This document shows, piece after piece, positions 17,098 through 25,931 of a stretch of DNA of 64,000 bases. The stretch lies in contig CATXUX010000001.1 in assembly GCA_958402795.1 (NCBI GenBank), forward strand, positions 1 to 64,000, read 5' to 3'. Position numbers and translations under genes: made by a program. Under the pieces are notes generated by a model. That model was not told the origin of the DNA and ran no database searches. It worked only from the letters and a program-made list of their open reading frames with translations. The stretch's first letter is position 1. Each line of letters begins with the position of its first letter. Source of the DNA: an uncultured Lachnospiraceae bacterium (GTDB taxonomy: Bacteria > Bacillota > Clostridia > Lachnospirales > Lachnospiraceae).

Positions 17098-17140
17098 CCT
17101 CCTCAACATACGGAGATTTGCAGGCGGTTTTGGATACCCA
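17098..17140 (-). repeat. Leader repeat copy 2
   Basis: Shares the 22-base core with copy 1 and a GCAGGCGGTTTTGGATACCC tail that resembles the copy at 59 kb. It lies 78 bases before the divergent plus-strand gene at 17218, so it may be an operator serving both directions. Confidence 0.75.
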
Positions 17141-17217
17141 TGGAACAATAAAATTCAAGTTGATAATCCGTGCTTTCAGAGTTAATATGCACCACTGAGG
17201 AAAGGAGGGATTCTGCC

Positions 17218-17520
17218 ATGGATAAGGATTCCGTATTGTACCTGCTGATGGATATGCGGGTAAACGGCATACTGGACCGCATACTGGAAAGGGATGATGA
17301 ATACCAGGAAATCGTCCGGAAGTCAGGGGAATATTTAGACAGGCTGGAGGCCATGGAACTGCCGAAAGAGGCACGGTCGCTGATTGACCTGCACTCCTGC
17401 GAACAGAACGCGCTCGGCGCACGGTATGGCGCGCTTGCCTATCTGCTCGGCTTTTCAGACTGCGTGGAACTGATGACGAAGCCGATGCATCTTACAGGCA
17501 CACAAAAGAAAACAAGCTGA
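17218..17520 (+). CDS. Small conserved phage/plasmid protein, DUF6809-like
   Basis: This is the only plus-strand gene in the element. It encodes 100 residues from MDKDSVLYLLMDMRVNG; the start has a GGAAAGGAGGG site upstream. The protein is acidic and helical, and its second half (ARSLIDLHSCEQNALGARYG then LAYLLGFSDCVELM) resembles the end of the 92-residue product at 41446-41724 (QMVCEGFRDGFRFGVQIMLA). The DUF6809 label is tentative. Divergent orientation next to the HTH/recombinase operon suggests separate, possibly lysogenic, expression. Function unknown. Confidence 0.7.
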   Translation: MDKDSVLYLLMDMRVNGILDRILERDDEYQEIVRKSGEYLDRLEAMELPKEARSLIDLHSCEQNALGARYGALAYLLGFSDCVELMTKPMHLTGTQKKTS

Positions 17521-17530
17521 ACCGCACAAC

Positions 17531-17573
17531 GAAAAAACAGCCCGCAGCATCGTTCCAAATGCCGCGGGCTGTT
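17531..17573 (-). terminator. Terminator between convergent genes
   Basis: AACAGCCCGCAGCAT (17536-17550) and ATGCCGCGGGCTGTT (17559-17573) pair at 14 of 15 positions. On the minus strand the stem is followed by TTTTTTCG, closing the lysis operon. In the plus direction it may also end the gene at 17218. Confidence 0.88.
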
Positions 17574-17594
17574 CTGCTGTCCTCCGATATTCAA

Positions 17595-19115
17595 TTACAC
17601 TCTCTGTGCATAATCCAGACTCACCCATCCATTACGTCCGCTCTGGTAGGATTTCAGCAGTCCCCACCTGAACGCACCTTCTCCGTCTGCCTCCTCCACA
17701 ATCGTGAAAGTGCCGATCCCCGTATATTTCCCGGTCTTTGCATGGTCAGTGCCAGGACCTTTCCGGATGTTAAGGTCGGGGATGGATACCCGCACCAGAT
17801 ACGGCTTGAACGCTGCCGCCTTGGTATACACCGCCTTCCCGGATTCATCAAACACGGAATAACCGGGGTTCTCATCCGCACATTTCTTTGCGTTCTCCAG
17901 CACTTTGAACGCCCCTTTCTGAGAGGCGGCATCTGCCCAGGTCTTCCGGACGCGGTACCAGCTTTCCGTTTCTGCAGGAGCGGAAGGAGCTGCCCCTCCT
18001 GCCGTGCCGAAGATGCCTTTCAGGATTGTGAGGATTTTCTCCCCATAGCCGGCGCCTGCCGCCCATCCTTTCCCGTCCGGGTTTTCTTTCTGCCCAAGCC
18101 ACTCCACATATTCCGCACAGCCCCTCGTGACATATTTGAACCGCGGGTCAATGCAGGCGTTCTTCAGAGCCTCCGTGGAAGCGTAGGCTTTCAAGTGCTG
18201 CACCTGCGCCCGGATGCCGAGCTGCGGCGTGTCAAAGGAATTCCCCTTTACCCCGTTAGAAGTCACGCCCATGCCGCAGAAATTATTCTGTGAAAGCGTG
18301 ACCGCAGAGCCGGAAAAGGTGAAATTCCCTGTCTCAAGGCAGGACTGCGCAAAAGCAATGTCACCCCGCACCCCTTCCTCTTTTCCTTCCGAAAGGTACA
18401 GTGGAACCATTTCGAGGACAGACTGTGCCACGGATGGGTTCTTTGCTTTAAGGTATGCCTTCATCTGCTCCGCCGTTGCCACGGCATTCCCCATGATCTT
18501 CGTGTATCCGCCTGTGCCGCCGCTGCCAGAAGATGCGTCGCCCATTGCCGCCTTGACCGCCTTGCGGAATCCGTCCATGGTGTACCCCATGCCAAGCTGC
18601 GTCCATAAATGTTCCGGGTCACCATGGTTGGATGCGATGCCCCGGCTGTTTCCTTCCTTGTGGGATATCACCACGCCGTCTGCCAACGGGTCAAGACTGT
18701 ACTTCTTACAGAGCATGGCAAACAGCTCCACCGCCGTTTCATAAGTCCGTTTCGCCACCGCCTTTGCCGTAGCCGTGTCAGAGCAGGTGAAATTGCTGCC
18801 CGACGTGTATTTGATACACGCCGGCTCGCACATTTCCACGCCGATGTGGGTATTGTTGCCGCTGCCTTTACTGCCAGAACCACAATGCCATCCCCTATGA
18901 TTCCACGGAAGCGTCTGGTAGGCCGTGCCATCGTTCCCGTCAATAAAACCGTGGACGCAGGAACTATCATGCGCAGGGCTGTTCCACGAATTGATGAATA
19001 CAGACGCCTTCGGCTGCGGGCAGCCCACGGAATGGAGCATCAGCCCCTTTACCGTGATCTTCCTCCCTGCCGTGTAGCAGGGGTTCCTCGTCAGAATGCT
19101 TTCCACCAGTTTCAT
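17595..19115 (-). CDS. Phage endolysin: amidase plus glucosaminidase plus SH3
   Basis: Modular lysin of about 506 residues. The N-terminal 200 residues form an Amidase_2 domain (KGLMLHSVGCPQPKAS, SSCVHGFIDGNDGTAYQ, VVISHKEGNSRG supply the zinc ligands). A GlcNAc-ase/lysozyme-like domain covers about residues 215-365 (RGDIAFAQSCLETGNFTFSG, NNFCGMGVTSNG). A short SPOR-like segment WYRVRKTW follows, then a C-terminal bacterial SH3 cell-wall binding domain (LNIRKGPGTDHAKTGKYTG). I use the ATG at 19115, which overlaps the holin stop as TGATGA. It cuts peptidoglycan at lysis. Confidence 0.9.
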   Translation of the reverse strand: MKLVESILTRNPCYTAGRKITVKGLMLHSVGCPQPKASVFINSWNSPAHDSSCVHGFIDGNDGTAYQTLPWNHRGWHCGSGSKGSGNNTHIGVEMCEPACIKYTSGSNFTCSDTATAKAVAKRTYETAVELFAMLCKKYSLDPLADGVVISHKEGNSRGIASNHGDPEHLWTQLGMGYTMDGFRKAVKAAMGDASSGSGGTGGYTKIMGNAVATAEQMKAYLKAKNPSVAQSVLEMVPLYLSEGKEEGVRGDIAFAQSCLETGNFTFSGSAVTLSQNNFCGMGVTSNGVKGNSFDTPQLGIRAQVQHLKAYASTEALKNACIDPRFKYVTRGCAEYVEWLGQKENPDGKGWAAGAGYGEKILTILKGIFGTAGGAAPSAPAETESWYRVRKTWADAASQKGAFKVLENAKKCADENPGYSVFDESGKAVYTKAAAFKPYLVRVSIPDLNIRKGPGTDHAKTGKYTGIGTFTIVEEADGEGAFRWGLLKSYQSGRNGWVSLDYAQRV

Positions 19116-19537
19116 CAATCTTCATCCCCCTTTCCGTCTTCCGACCTGTCGTGGAGCTGCGCCAGGATGTCCTTCAGCTTTTCCGGGATGGGCAGCCCAA
19201 GGTGTCCGGCATTCTCCAGAAGGCTCACACCCTCGTTGGAAATATAGAAAAAGATAACCGCCGTCCGTAAAACCGAGCCGCTCCCGATGACCTGCACATC
19301 GAGGATATTGGCAATCCCCACCAGCAAAAAGATCAGCACCTTCTTTGCGATGCCCTTGAAACCCACCTCGCTAGACAGCTTCTTATCCGCCGCGGCACAC
19401 ATCACGCCCGTGATATAATCCACCACGACAAAAGCGATGAGCGCATACAGCAGCCCATCGCAGCCGCCGAGAAACCAGCCGAGCCATCCCCCAATGCCTG
19501 CAAAAATGAGTTGAATCGTGTTCCAGAATTCCTTCAT
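19115..19537 (-). CDS. Phage holin (toxin secretion/phage lysis holin type)
   Basis: 140 residues from MKEFWNTIQLIFAGIGG, with an AAAGGAGGG site upstream. Hydrophobic segments at about residues 5-25 (LIFAGIGGWLGWFLGG), 30-50 (LLYALIAFVVVDYITGVMCA), 65-85 (KVLIFLLVGIANILDV) and 95-105 (AVIFFYISNEG), plus the charged tail RSEDGKGDED, fit the TIGR01593-type holin family. It opens the membrane for the adjacent endolysin, with which it is translationally coupled. Confidence 0.9.
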   Translation of the reverse strand: MKEFWNTIQLIFAGIGGWLGWFLGGCDGLLYALIAFVVVDYITGVMCAAADKKLSSEVGFKGIAKKVLIFLLVGIANILDVQVIGSGSVLRTAVIFFYISNEGVSLLENAGHLGLPIPEKLKDILAQLHDRSEDGKGDED

Positions 19538-19634
19538 AGTGAAACCCTCCTTTAAAAGATTTTTGCGTATGAAAAAAGCGGGTGCCCGCAATGGACATCC
19601 GCCAGTTTCCAATGTTATTTAATTGTTTTATGCC

Positions 19635-20006
19635 TTAAAGCCTCGTTCTCCTTCCGGTCAGCACATTCACGACCGTTGTCCCTTCCCCGAATGCCGCCCT
19701 TGCCTCCGCAAGCGCCTCCCCGGTGAGCCCTTTATCGTTCCTGCAGTATTCCGCAAGGCTCTCCGCATTCTGCGCCTCCCGCTTCTCTGCGGTCGCCTCC
19801 CTGCTGAAAGCGTAGCCTGCATATTCGAGCTTCTCGCAGAAGTCATCCATCAGGTACCGCCCATTGCTGTTCCACTTGATTGCCCCGTCTGGCTCGACTG
19901 CTGCATCCGCATCCGCTTTTGCCACCGCTTTCCTTACTTCCTCCTCTGCATTTTTCTTCCAGAATGCCCCAAGGCTCCCGCTTATTTCTCTTTCAAATCT
20001 TGTCAT
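19635..20006 (-). CDS. Hypothetical phage protein under a shared leader module
   Basis: 123 residues from MTRFEREISGSLGAFW. The protein is charged, helical and rich in Ala/Glu, with no membrane segment and no motif I recognise. It sits between the holin and the GH18 tail protein, but its own upstream promoter-like module (20034-20078) is the same one found before cargo genes near 38-42 kb. It is therefore probably an independently expressed accessory gene rather than a structural one. Confidence 0.7.
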   Translation of the reverse strand: MTRFEREISGSLGAFWKKNAEEEVRKAVAKADADAAVEPDGAIKWNSNGRYLMDDFCEKLEYAGYAFSREATAEKREAQNAESLAEYCRNDKGLTGEALAEARAAFGEGTTVVNVLTGRRTRL

Positions 20007-20033
20007 TGTGTTTTCCTCCGTTTCCGTGATTTT

Positions 20034-20078
20034 CCTTTCGGCAGTACACATATTCGCTCTGAACGCACATATTATCAA
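20034..20078 (-). promoter_or_regulatory. Repeated promoter-like module, copy A
   Basis: Minus strand TTGATA (20073-20078), a 17-base spacer, then GAATAT (20050-20055), followed by the conserved tail GTGTACTGCCGAAAGG. Copies B-D have the same spacing and near-identical tails. Confidence 0.75.
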
Positions 20079-20141
20079 GTTATTTCAGAGCCTAAACTGC
20101 ACAAACATCCGCTGCGGGGATTGTGTATATTTCTACCTATA

Positions 20142-22613
20142 TCAGATCTGTTTCGGCAGCCACTCCCAAAGCCTCATGTCCTCCTGACCAAGCGACCACA
20201 TACACATCCCCCGCAGCTTCCAGCGGTACGCCGCCTGGTTCGCCCAATAGACCAGCGAGTCCACATCCTGGTAATAGAGGATGGAAAACCCGTCCGCGTC
20301 CCCTAAAAACAACCGGGAAATCCAGATATTGATGTCCCTCGGAGTGACCTCTGCCGTGTAGTTGTTCCCGCAGGATATCTCCATCAGGTCTGAATGGAAA
20401 AAATCATAATCCATCGAAATGTCCTCACTGCGGGTGGCGCTCTCCTCCACATCAGCGGTCAGCATGAATACCTGGAATTCCTCATCCCACGCCGCATTGC
20501 TCCGGCTGATCCGACCGAAGGACTTAAAACTGCCGTCCGGCATCCGCACATCAAACCGCTCGTAAGGCTCATAGGTCCATGCGTCCCCAAGCCGCATCAG
20601 TTCGCAGACGGTACGGTTATCAGAGCGGTACCCGGCATACCCGCCGGAAAAGCCGCTGATTGTTGCCGTGAAACGCAACGCATAGGACGCACCAGAATAC
20701 ACCCGCACCCTGTTCCCACGGATACGCATCTCCACCGTGTACATGGTGGGGTTCCCACGCAGGTCAGCATTTGGTGTCCGGCTGATTGTCTGGCTGTAAC
20801 TGCCAAGGAGGGCGGAACCTTTGTAAAGCTCCACCCTCTGCGTATCATAGTTCAGACAGCAGAAAACATCCCCGCAGAACACCCCTGCCTTCCCGCTGCC
20901 ATTTGCCGGGAACGCCAGCCTTGCCCGCAGGTGCAGTTCCTGAAAGCCGCTGTACTTCCACGCAAGCTGCCCACTCCCCTCAAGCTGGGAGTACGGCCGG
21001 TTCTCATAACCCTCCCGCCACACCTCCCATTTGCCGGAGAGCGTCGTCCAGTAGCTTTCCGGCAGGGGATTTTCATCACGGAAGTCCTCGTACCAGATGA
21101 GCGCCGAATCCGGCTTCCTGCGGAGCATTTCCAGCGTCAGCTTGAAGCCTTTATCCGGCTGCGCCATGTTCCCGTCCACATCCTTAAATTTCCTCGGAGC
21201 AAGTGTATAGGCCGCTTTCCCCGCAGACGGATATTCGAAAAAAGAGCTGCAGACACGGAAACCATAAAACTGCACGCCCTTCACGTCCACGGATATTTTG
21301 ATGGTATGCGTCCCCGCCGAAAGCGGTACTCCCTTTGCAAGCGCCGTCCAGAAGGAAGTCCTCCAGTACGGCCACCACAAGCGGCTTTCCGTGAAATGCG
21401 ATGTCGTTCCGTCAAGCGAAATGTAGATGCCATTTTTATCCCAAAACGGATAACAGATACGCACCGCCACATCATAGGTTCCCGCCGAAGATACACTAAA
21501 CTGGTACGTTGCCGAACCTTCATCCCCAAGCACCGCCACGCCGTTTTCAATGGAAATAATGCCTGCCGCACTTGACGGATTATCTGCGCTCCGGTCAACA
21601 AGGATATTTTCAAATTCCGTCTTCTGCTCCTTGCCGTAGGCGGTAAGGTAATGCCTGCGGTTGTATGTGCCGGAAAGCAGCGGGTATTCATAGGAAACCG
21701 CATCCCGCCCCTCCATGTAGTCGTACACATGGGGAAGCGCCCACGGCACCTTGTCGTAGTCATCCCAATAGGCCACTATGGGGAGGAAGGGCTGCGGCGG
21801 CTTGTCATCCGTGAAGTTATAACCGCCCGTCATCCAAAGCTGTGCGGCATAGTAGGTGTTGGAAGTCCCCCGGTAAGTCACGCCCATGTTCTTTGGTGTA
21901 TCGTGTATCCGCCAGTTCCATCCATAGGCAGGCATACCTAAAAACACTTTATCCGGGTTCATCACTTTCACGGCGTAATCGTAGATGCCCTCCAGCCATG
22001 AGCGCGGGGACACCGGCCCCGGCGCACTGCCCGCCCATGCCATGCCGTAGCTCATGATGGAGGCAGTATCGCAGTAATTGTTCAGGTCGCCGTAAACGCA
22101 CCAGTTCTCCCCGCCGACAGAACCGTTAATGCTGTCCATCCCCGGCAGGCAGATGTTCATCAGCTTTGCCGGGTTGTAGGATTTCACGGTATTGTAAATG
22201 TTGCGGAACATAGCCGTGGACTTCGCCGCTGTGGAGTAATCATCCCCTTTCTCCAAATCGATGTCCACGCCGTCACACCACGGGTATTTTTCCATGATCC
22301 GCACAAGTTCTGAAAGAAACATATCCTGCGCCCCGTCCGTGTTCTCCCGCAATGCCTTGAAAATGCTGTTCGTGCCGTCATTGGCGACCGTCAGCAGCCA
22401 TTTGATGTGCGGCCACTTTCTGATATACGTCCGCATGGTGGAGCCTTCCGCAATGGAAACGCCGCTCTCGTAAATTTCCCCGGTCGCCCTGACCTTAAAA
22501 GAAAAAAGCCCGATCTGGCTGATGCGGTCGCCGTAATCCCGGAGCGCCTGGTACATCCTTGTATTGCCCATGAACGTCCATACCATGATCTGCTTTCCTT
22601 TGAGTGTGTCCAT
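20142..22613 (-). CDS. Tail protein with an interrupted GH18 glycosidase domain
   Basis: 823 residues. A GH18 barrel starts at the N-terminus (IMVWTFMGNT), with the catalytic DxxDxDxE motif as DGVDIDLE at residues 114-121. SYGMAWAG and FLGMPAYGWNW follow. The barrel is then interrupted from about residue 340 by a carbohydrate-binding jelly-roll (ATYQFSVSSAGTYDVAVRI) and a second beta-rich LamG-like module (ALIWYEDFRDENPLPESYW). It resumes near the C-terminus with YYQDVDSLVYWANQAAYRWK and GMCMWSLGQEDMRLWEW, the last GH18 strand. It probably degrades host surface glycan or peptidoglycan as part of the tail tip. Its start overlaps the stop of the gene before it. Confidence 0.85.
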   Translation of the reverse strand: MDTLKGKQIMVWTFMGNTRMYQALRDYGDRISQIGLFSFKVRATGEIYESGVSIAEGSTMRTYIRKWPHIKWLLTVANDGTNSIFKALRENTDGAQDMFLSELVRIMEKYPWCDGVDIDLEKGDDYSTAAKSTAMFRNIYNTVKSYNPAKLMNICLPGMDSINGSVGGENWCVYGDLNNYCDTASIMSYGMAWAGSAPGPVSPRSWLEGIYDYAVKVMNPDKVFLGMPAYGWNWRIHDTPKNMGVTYRGTSNTYYAAQLWMTGGYNFTDDKPPQPFLPIVAYWDDYDKVPWALPHVYDYMEGRDAVSYEYPLLSGTYNRRHYLTAYGKEQKTEFENILVDRSADNPSSAAGIISIENGVAVLGDEGSATYQFSVSSAGTYDVAVRICYPFWDKNGIYISLDGTTSHFTESRLWWPYWRTSFWTALAKGVPLSAGTHTIKISVDVKGVQFYGFRVCSSFFEYPSAGKAAYTLAPRKFKDVDGNMAQPDKGFKLTLEMLRRKPDSALIWYEDFRDENPLPESYWTTLSGKWEVWREGYENRPYSQLEGSGQLAWKYSGFQELHLRARLAFPANGSGKAGVFCGDVFCCLNYDTQRVELYKGSALLGSYSQTISRTPNADLRGNPTMYTVEMRIRGNRVRVYSGASYALRFTATISGFSGGYAGYRSDNRTVCELMRLGDAWTYEPYERFDVRMPDGSFKSFGRISRSNAAWDEEFQVFMLTADVEESATRSEDISMDYDFFHSDLMEISCGNNYTAEVTPRDINIWISRLFLGDADGFSILYYQDVDSLVYWANQAAYRWKLRGMCMWSLGQEDMRLWEWLPKQI

Positions 22614-23191
22614 CAGAATGTCCCGCCCCCTTCCTGCATCTCCTGCATCGTAAATAATAATCTCGCCGTTTTCCCACTTTCCAGCGCCACTTTATGCTTG
22701 GAATCCCATGCGGCGCTGTACTGGTAGAATCCTTCCTTCTGAAATGCTGCGCCGTTGCGTGTACACTCCCTGCTTTCGGCAAGCAGCACGATATCATCCT
22801 CCGCTTCCACAGCACCGGGAAAAGACACCCTCTGGCCGCCCACGCCCTGGGCGAGCCGCACCGTCCCCGCCGCCATATCAGATTTCGGGTAGATGTGGAT
22901 ATCCAGCGGCGCAGAGGTTTTCCCCATATTGAAAAGGATGACCGTTTCCTCCGAGCGCACCACGCCGTTGAACCACACGGGAGCCTTTATCCCGCCATCC
23001 TCCCGGAGCTTCTGCAGGCAGGTCTCCGTGTGCGGGGCATATCCCGCAAGCCCCGGCCCTTCCTGCAGTTGGAGGTCGGTAAACCAGATGCGCCCGGAGC
23101 AGTCGGCAATGGTGGGGACCACCGTCACGCTCACGATGCGCATATCCTTTTTCTTATTGACCACTTCCGCAAGCCTTACAAACTCAGCCAT
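22613..23191 (-). CDS. Tail-associated protein of unknown function
   Basis: 192 residues, beta-rich and soluble. The segment DCSGRIWFTDLQLQEGPGLA resembles DCTGDFYITDILLQGGPVAM in the short gene just upstream (23184-23384), so the two share a small domain. It lies between the large tail protein and the GH18 protein and overlaps both neighbours by a few bases. It is likely a baseplate or fibre component by position only. Confidence 0.7.
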   Translation of the reverse strand: MAEFVRLAEVVNKKKDMRIVSVTVVPTIADCSGRIWFTDLQLQEGPGLAGYAPHTETCLQKLREDGGIKAPVWFNGVVRSEETVILFNMGKTSAPLDIHIYPKSDMAAGTVRLAQGVGGQRVSFPGAVEAEDDIVLLAESRECTRNGAAFQKEGFYQYSAAWDSKHKVALESGKTARLLFTMQEMQEGGGTF

Positions 23192-23384
23192 CCAGCGTCC
23201 ACCTCAGTTCCGAGGGATGCCCCACCCATCCCATTGCCACCGGCCCTCCCTGCAGGAGGATGTCCGTGATGTAGAAATCCCCCGTGCAGTCCGTGATACA
23301 GACGCGGACAGTGACGGATTTCAGCCTTTCGGATGAGAAGTTTTCCGGCGTGACCTTTGCTATTGTCCTTGAAAAATATGCCAT
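23184..23384 (-). CDS. Small tail-region protein, paralogous segment
   Basis: 66 residues starting MAYFSRTIAKVTPENFSSER. Its C-terminal half (CITDCTGDFYITDILLQGG) matches the N-terminal part of the neighbouring 192-residue protein. It lies 12 bases after the large tail gene. Its size and position fit a minor tail component, but no function can be given. Confidence 0.65.
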   Translation of the reverse strand: MAYFSRTIAKVTPENFSSERLKSVTVRVCITDCTGDFYITDILLQGGPVAMGWVGHPSELRWTLDG

Positions 23385-23396
23385 TCTGACCTCCCA

Positions 23397-25925
23397 TCAA
23401 TATAAATCAATGAACCTCGTTTCCGTGCTGCCGTCCTCATACTCCAGCACGATCTCAATGCCAACCTGCGAATTCCCGCTCAGTTTCTTAAGGTTCTCGG
23501 ACGCAATCTGCGCCGAGATCGTATAGCTGTCCCGGCTGGCGGGATACACCGTCTGCGACAGGCTTTTGGTCATGCCCGCCACACCCTCCGCCTTGAAGGA
23601 GGCAGCCCCGCTCGCCCCGTTTTCCCCGTCCGCCTCAAAACCGGAGGACACCCAGTAGGCAAGCCCGTCATCGGCGCGGGAATTTCTAAGGAGGTTGAAC
23701 GGCACCAGCTCCGCAATATCCTCGCTGGACACCACGCTGACGCCTTCCAGCGAATCGGCGGCATTATCCCATTTGCTCGTGGAACTGCCCAGGTTCTTCA
23801 GCACCGTGGAAAGCTCCAGCACCGTGTTCCACGGCTCCTGCAGGTTGTATTCCCTCCGCACAATCCTCGTGGTGACCGAAAGCCCCAAATCTTTATCCTC
23901 CACCCGCACATAATCCCCAAGCTCCCACGCCTCATGCTCATATCCCGTCAGCACAGACAAATCCATGGCGTTCAGCACGTAGGAGACGGTCGGCTTACAG
24001 TAATCCGCAAGCCTCATGCGGGTAAATTCAAGCATCTGGTAAGGATTGGTGAATGCGGAGCAGTCCAGGGAGGAAACACGGATTTCCTTGGAATAAGTAA
24101 AATCCTCCACATAAGGCTTGCCGCCGTTGATACTGGCAAAAGTCATGCCGTCCGCACCGACCGCATAAAGCCTCGTGACAAGCCCCGTGGTGTCCACCGT
24201 CCGCTCGATGTCCTTCATGTTCTTCCCATACATGAACAGCGCGCCGCTGTCCTTCCCGTTTAAGGTAAGCAGATGCACCAGCCGGTTCGGGCAGTCAAAC
24301 ACCAGATCGCCGCCGTGGAGGTCCGCTACATTCCGAAGGATGGAAAGTGCGTTTTTTTCCGTGGAAGTCCATGTGCGTTTCGTGGTGACCGTGACCGTGC
24401 CGACTTTCCATTCCGTACCGGAAAGTGCATAGGCCATGGCTGCCTCCGGCGTTTCTGCGTCAAAGGCTTTCTCCTCCTTCCGGACGGAATAGGCAAGGTT
24501 GTAAAACTCCGCCTCGGCATACACCTCTGTCACGGCGTTGCCGGAGGCATCCTTGCTGTCCGTGACCGTTCGGATGATGTACACGTCATCCACGATCTGG
24601 ATTTTCTTCTCGTTGTCGATATACTTCCGCTTGGCGTCGGCAAAGGGGATGGAGAAGGAAAGCGTATCCTCGCCGTTGACCTCGCCCGTCACGATGATGC
24701 CGTAGGCGTTTTCCAGCACCGCCTCCCATGCGCCGTTTGAATCAAGCACCACAGGGCGGGCATAGCCGATCTTCTCATAGGGGGATTTCGGTATGTCATA
24801 AATCTGGATATCCGTCAGCTTCGGCGTCCTTGCCGTGTCATTTGTCGTGAGCGTCACCCGGAAACGGATGTAGGCACGGGCAGGGGACGGCATCTTCCCA
24901 TCCGCGCCCACCGCCGCCCAATCGCTCCAGCTAATGAGGTCGCTGCTCGTGGAAGTCTCCACAAGGGAAATATCCGTCATGCCGGGCACGCACTCGCTTG
25001 AGACAGATATTTTTCCAGCGCCGGACAGACCGTATTCCACGGCACGGGTATAAAGCACGCCGCTTTCCGGATACGCACCATTACTTCCCTTCCGCAGCGT
25101 CACGCCATCTGTGACAGAGAGGGCATCCACTTCCCCCGCAGTATCGCCGCCGTTGGCAAAGGCTGTGGCACGGAAATAATCCGCCAAATCCTCTGCCGTA
25201 AGCTGCGAATCACAGTCTAAAAACCAGTCGTCAAAGCCGCCAGCAAACCAGTAGGAGCCGGCGTGCATCCCCATGATGAGGTCTGCCGTGCAGGAGCGGT
25301 TCAGCTCCCCGGTAAAGGAGAGCGCCGCCGAAACCCACACCGCCCCGCTTTCCCGGTCGCCTATGACATACTGTGCCTTTTTATTGTCAGGCTCTATCAC
25401 GCAGGCAATGAAGTACCACCCGTTGTTCACAAAAGAAAAAGGCGGCGTCACCGACTCATCCAGTATCAGGGAGCCGGAGGAATTGTAAAGCATGATCCTC
25501 GGCCTGCTACGGATCAACGACAAATAGAAAATCGGCTGCCCCGGCCCCTGCCTCGTGTTAAAAATCGGTGTGTAAGTGTTGCCCACGGAATAGGTGGTGG
25601 GGTTCATCCAGCCGCCCACAATGATCCTCTCCCCGATGTCCCGGAAGATGGAGCCGTCATTCTCCACTTTCAGATAGGTTTTCTCCGTGGCAGGGTTCGT
25701 GATGTTCATGCGGAAATGCCGCCCCTTCTGCCCGTTGCGGAAGCCGGCGCTCGTTCCAGACCAGCCGGAAACAAACATCTTCCTGCCCCTGCCGGAAGAA
25801 TCAATAAGCTCCGTGTCCGCATCCGGGGCATTCTCATTGAAACGCCATAGTCCGTCCTTTGCATATTCGACAGGGAACTCCCCCGTGAAATCCGTCTGTG
25901 TATTTAAGACTGCCTGCAATCCCAT
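23397..25925 (-). CDS. Phage tail protein (tail-tip/Gp37-like) with LamG-like region
   Basis: 842 residues. About residues 80-260 form a concanavalin/LamG-like module (GGWMNPTTYSVGNTYTPIFN, WYFIACVIEPDNKKAQYVIG, FAGGFDDWFLD). The centre, from about residue 380, contains the tail-associated fold seen in siphophage Gp37-like/prophage endopeptidase tail proteins (GIIVTGEVNGEDTLSFSIPF, DVYIIRTVTDSKDASGN, EHEAWELGDYVRVEDKDLG). The C-terminus has a carbohydrate-binding-like domain (LLRNSRADDGLAYW). It lies directly after the Dit gene and is probably the receptor-facing tip protein. Confidence 0.8.
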   Translation of the reverse strand: MGLQAVLNTQTDFTGEFPVEYAKDGLWRFNENAPDADTELIDSSGRGRKMFVSGWSGTSAGFRNGQKGRHFRMNITNPATEKTYLKVENDGSIFRDIGERIIVGGWMNPTTYSVGNTYTPIFNTRQGPGQPIFYLSLIRSRPRIMLYNSSGSLILDESVTPPFSFVNNGWYFIACVIEPDNKKAQYVIGDRESGAVWVSAALSFTGELNRSCTADLIMGMHAGSYWFAGGFDDWFLDCDSQLTAEDLADYFRATAFANGGDTAGEVDALSVTDGVTLRKGSNGAYPESGVLYTRAVEYGLSGAGKISVSSECVPGMTDISLVETSTSSDLISWSDWAAVGADGKMPSPARAYIRFRVTLTTNDTARTPKLTDIQIYDIPKSPYEKIGYARPVVLDSNGAWEAVLENAYGIIVTGEVNGEDTLSFSIPFADAKRKYIDNEKKIQIVDDVYIIRTVTDSKDASGNAVTEVYAEAEFYNLAYSVRKEEKAFDAETPEAAMAYALSGTEWKVGTVTVTTKRTWTSTEKNALSILRNVADLHGGDLVFDCPNRLVHLLTLNGKDSGALFMYGKNMKDIERTVDTTGLVTRLYAVGADGMTFASINGGKPYVEDFTYSKEIRVSSLDCSAFTNPYQMLEFTRMRLADYCKPTVSYVLNAMDLSVLTGYEHEAWELGDYVRVEDKDLGLSVTTRIVRREYNLQEPWNTVLELSTVLKNLGSSTSKWDNAADSLEGVSVVSSEDIAELVPFNLLRNSRADDGLAYWVSSGFEADGENGASGAASFKAEGVAGMTKSLSQTVYPASRDSYTISAQIASENLKKLSGNSQVGIEIVLEYEDGSTETRFIDLY

Positions 25926-25931
25926 AAAAAA

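Noticed and set aside
20394..21575. 393-codon plus-strand frame opposite the GH18 tail gene
   Set aside because: Antisense shadow of a conserved protein, rich in Arg/His/Pro as such shadows are, with no start site evidence.
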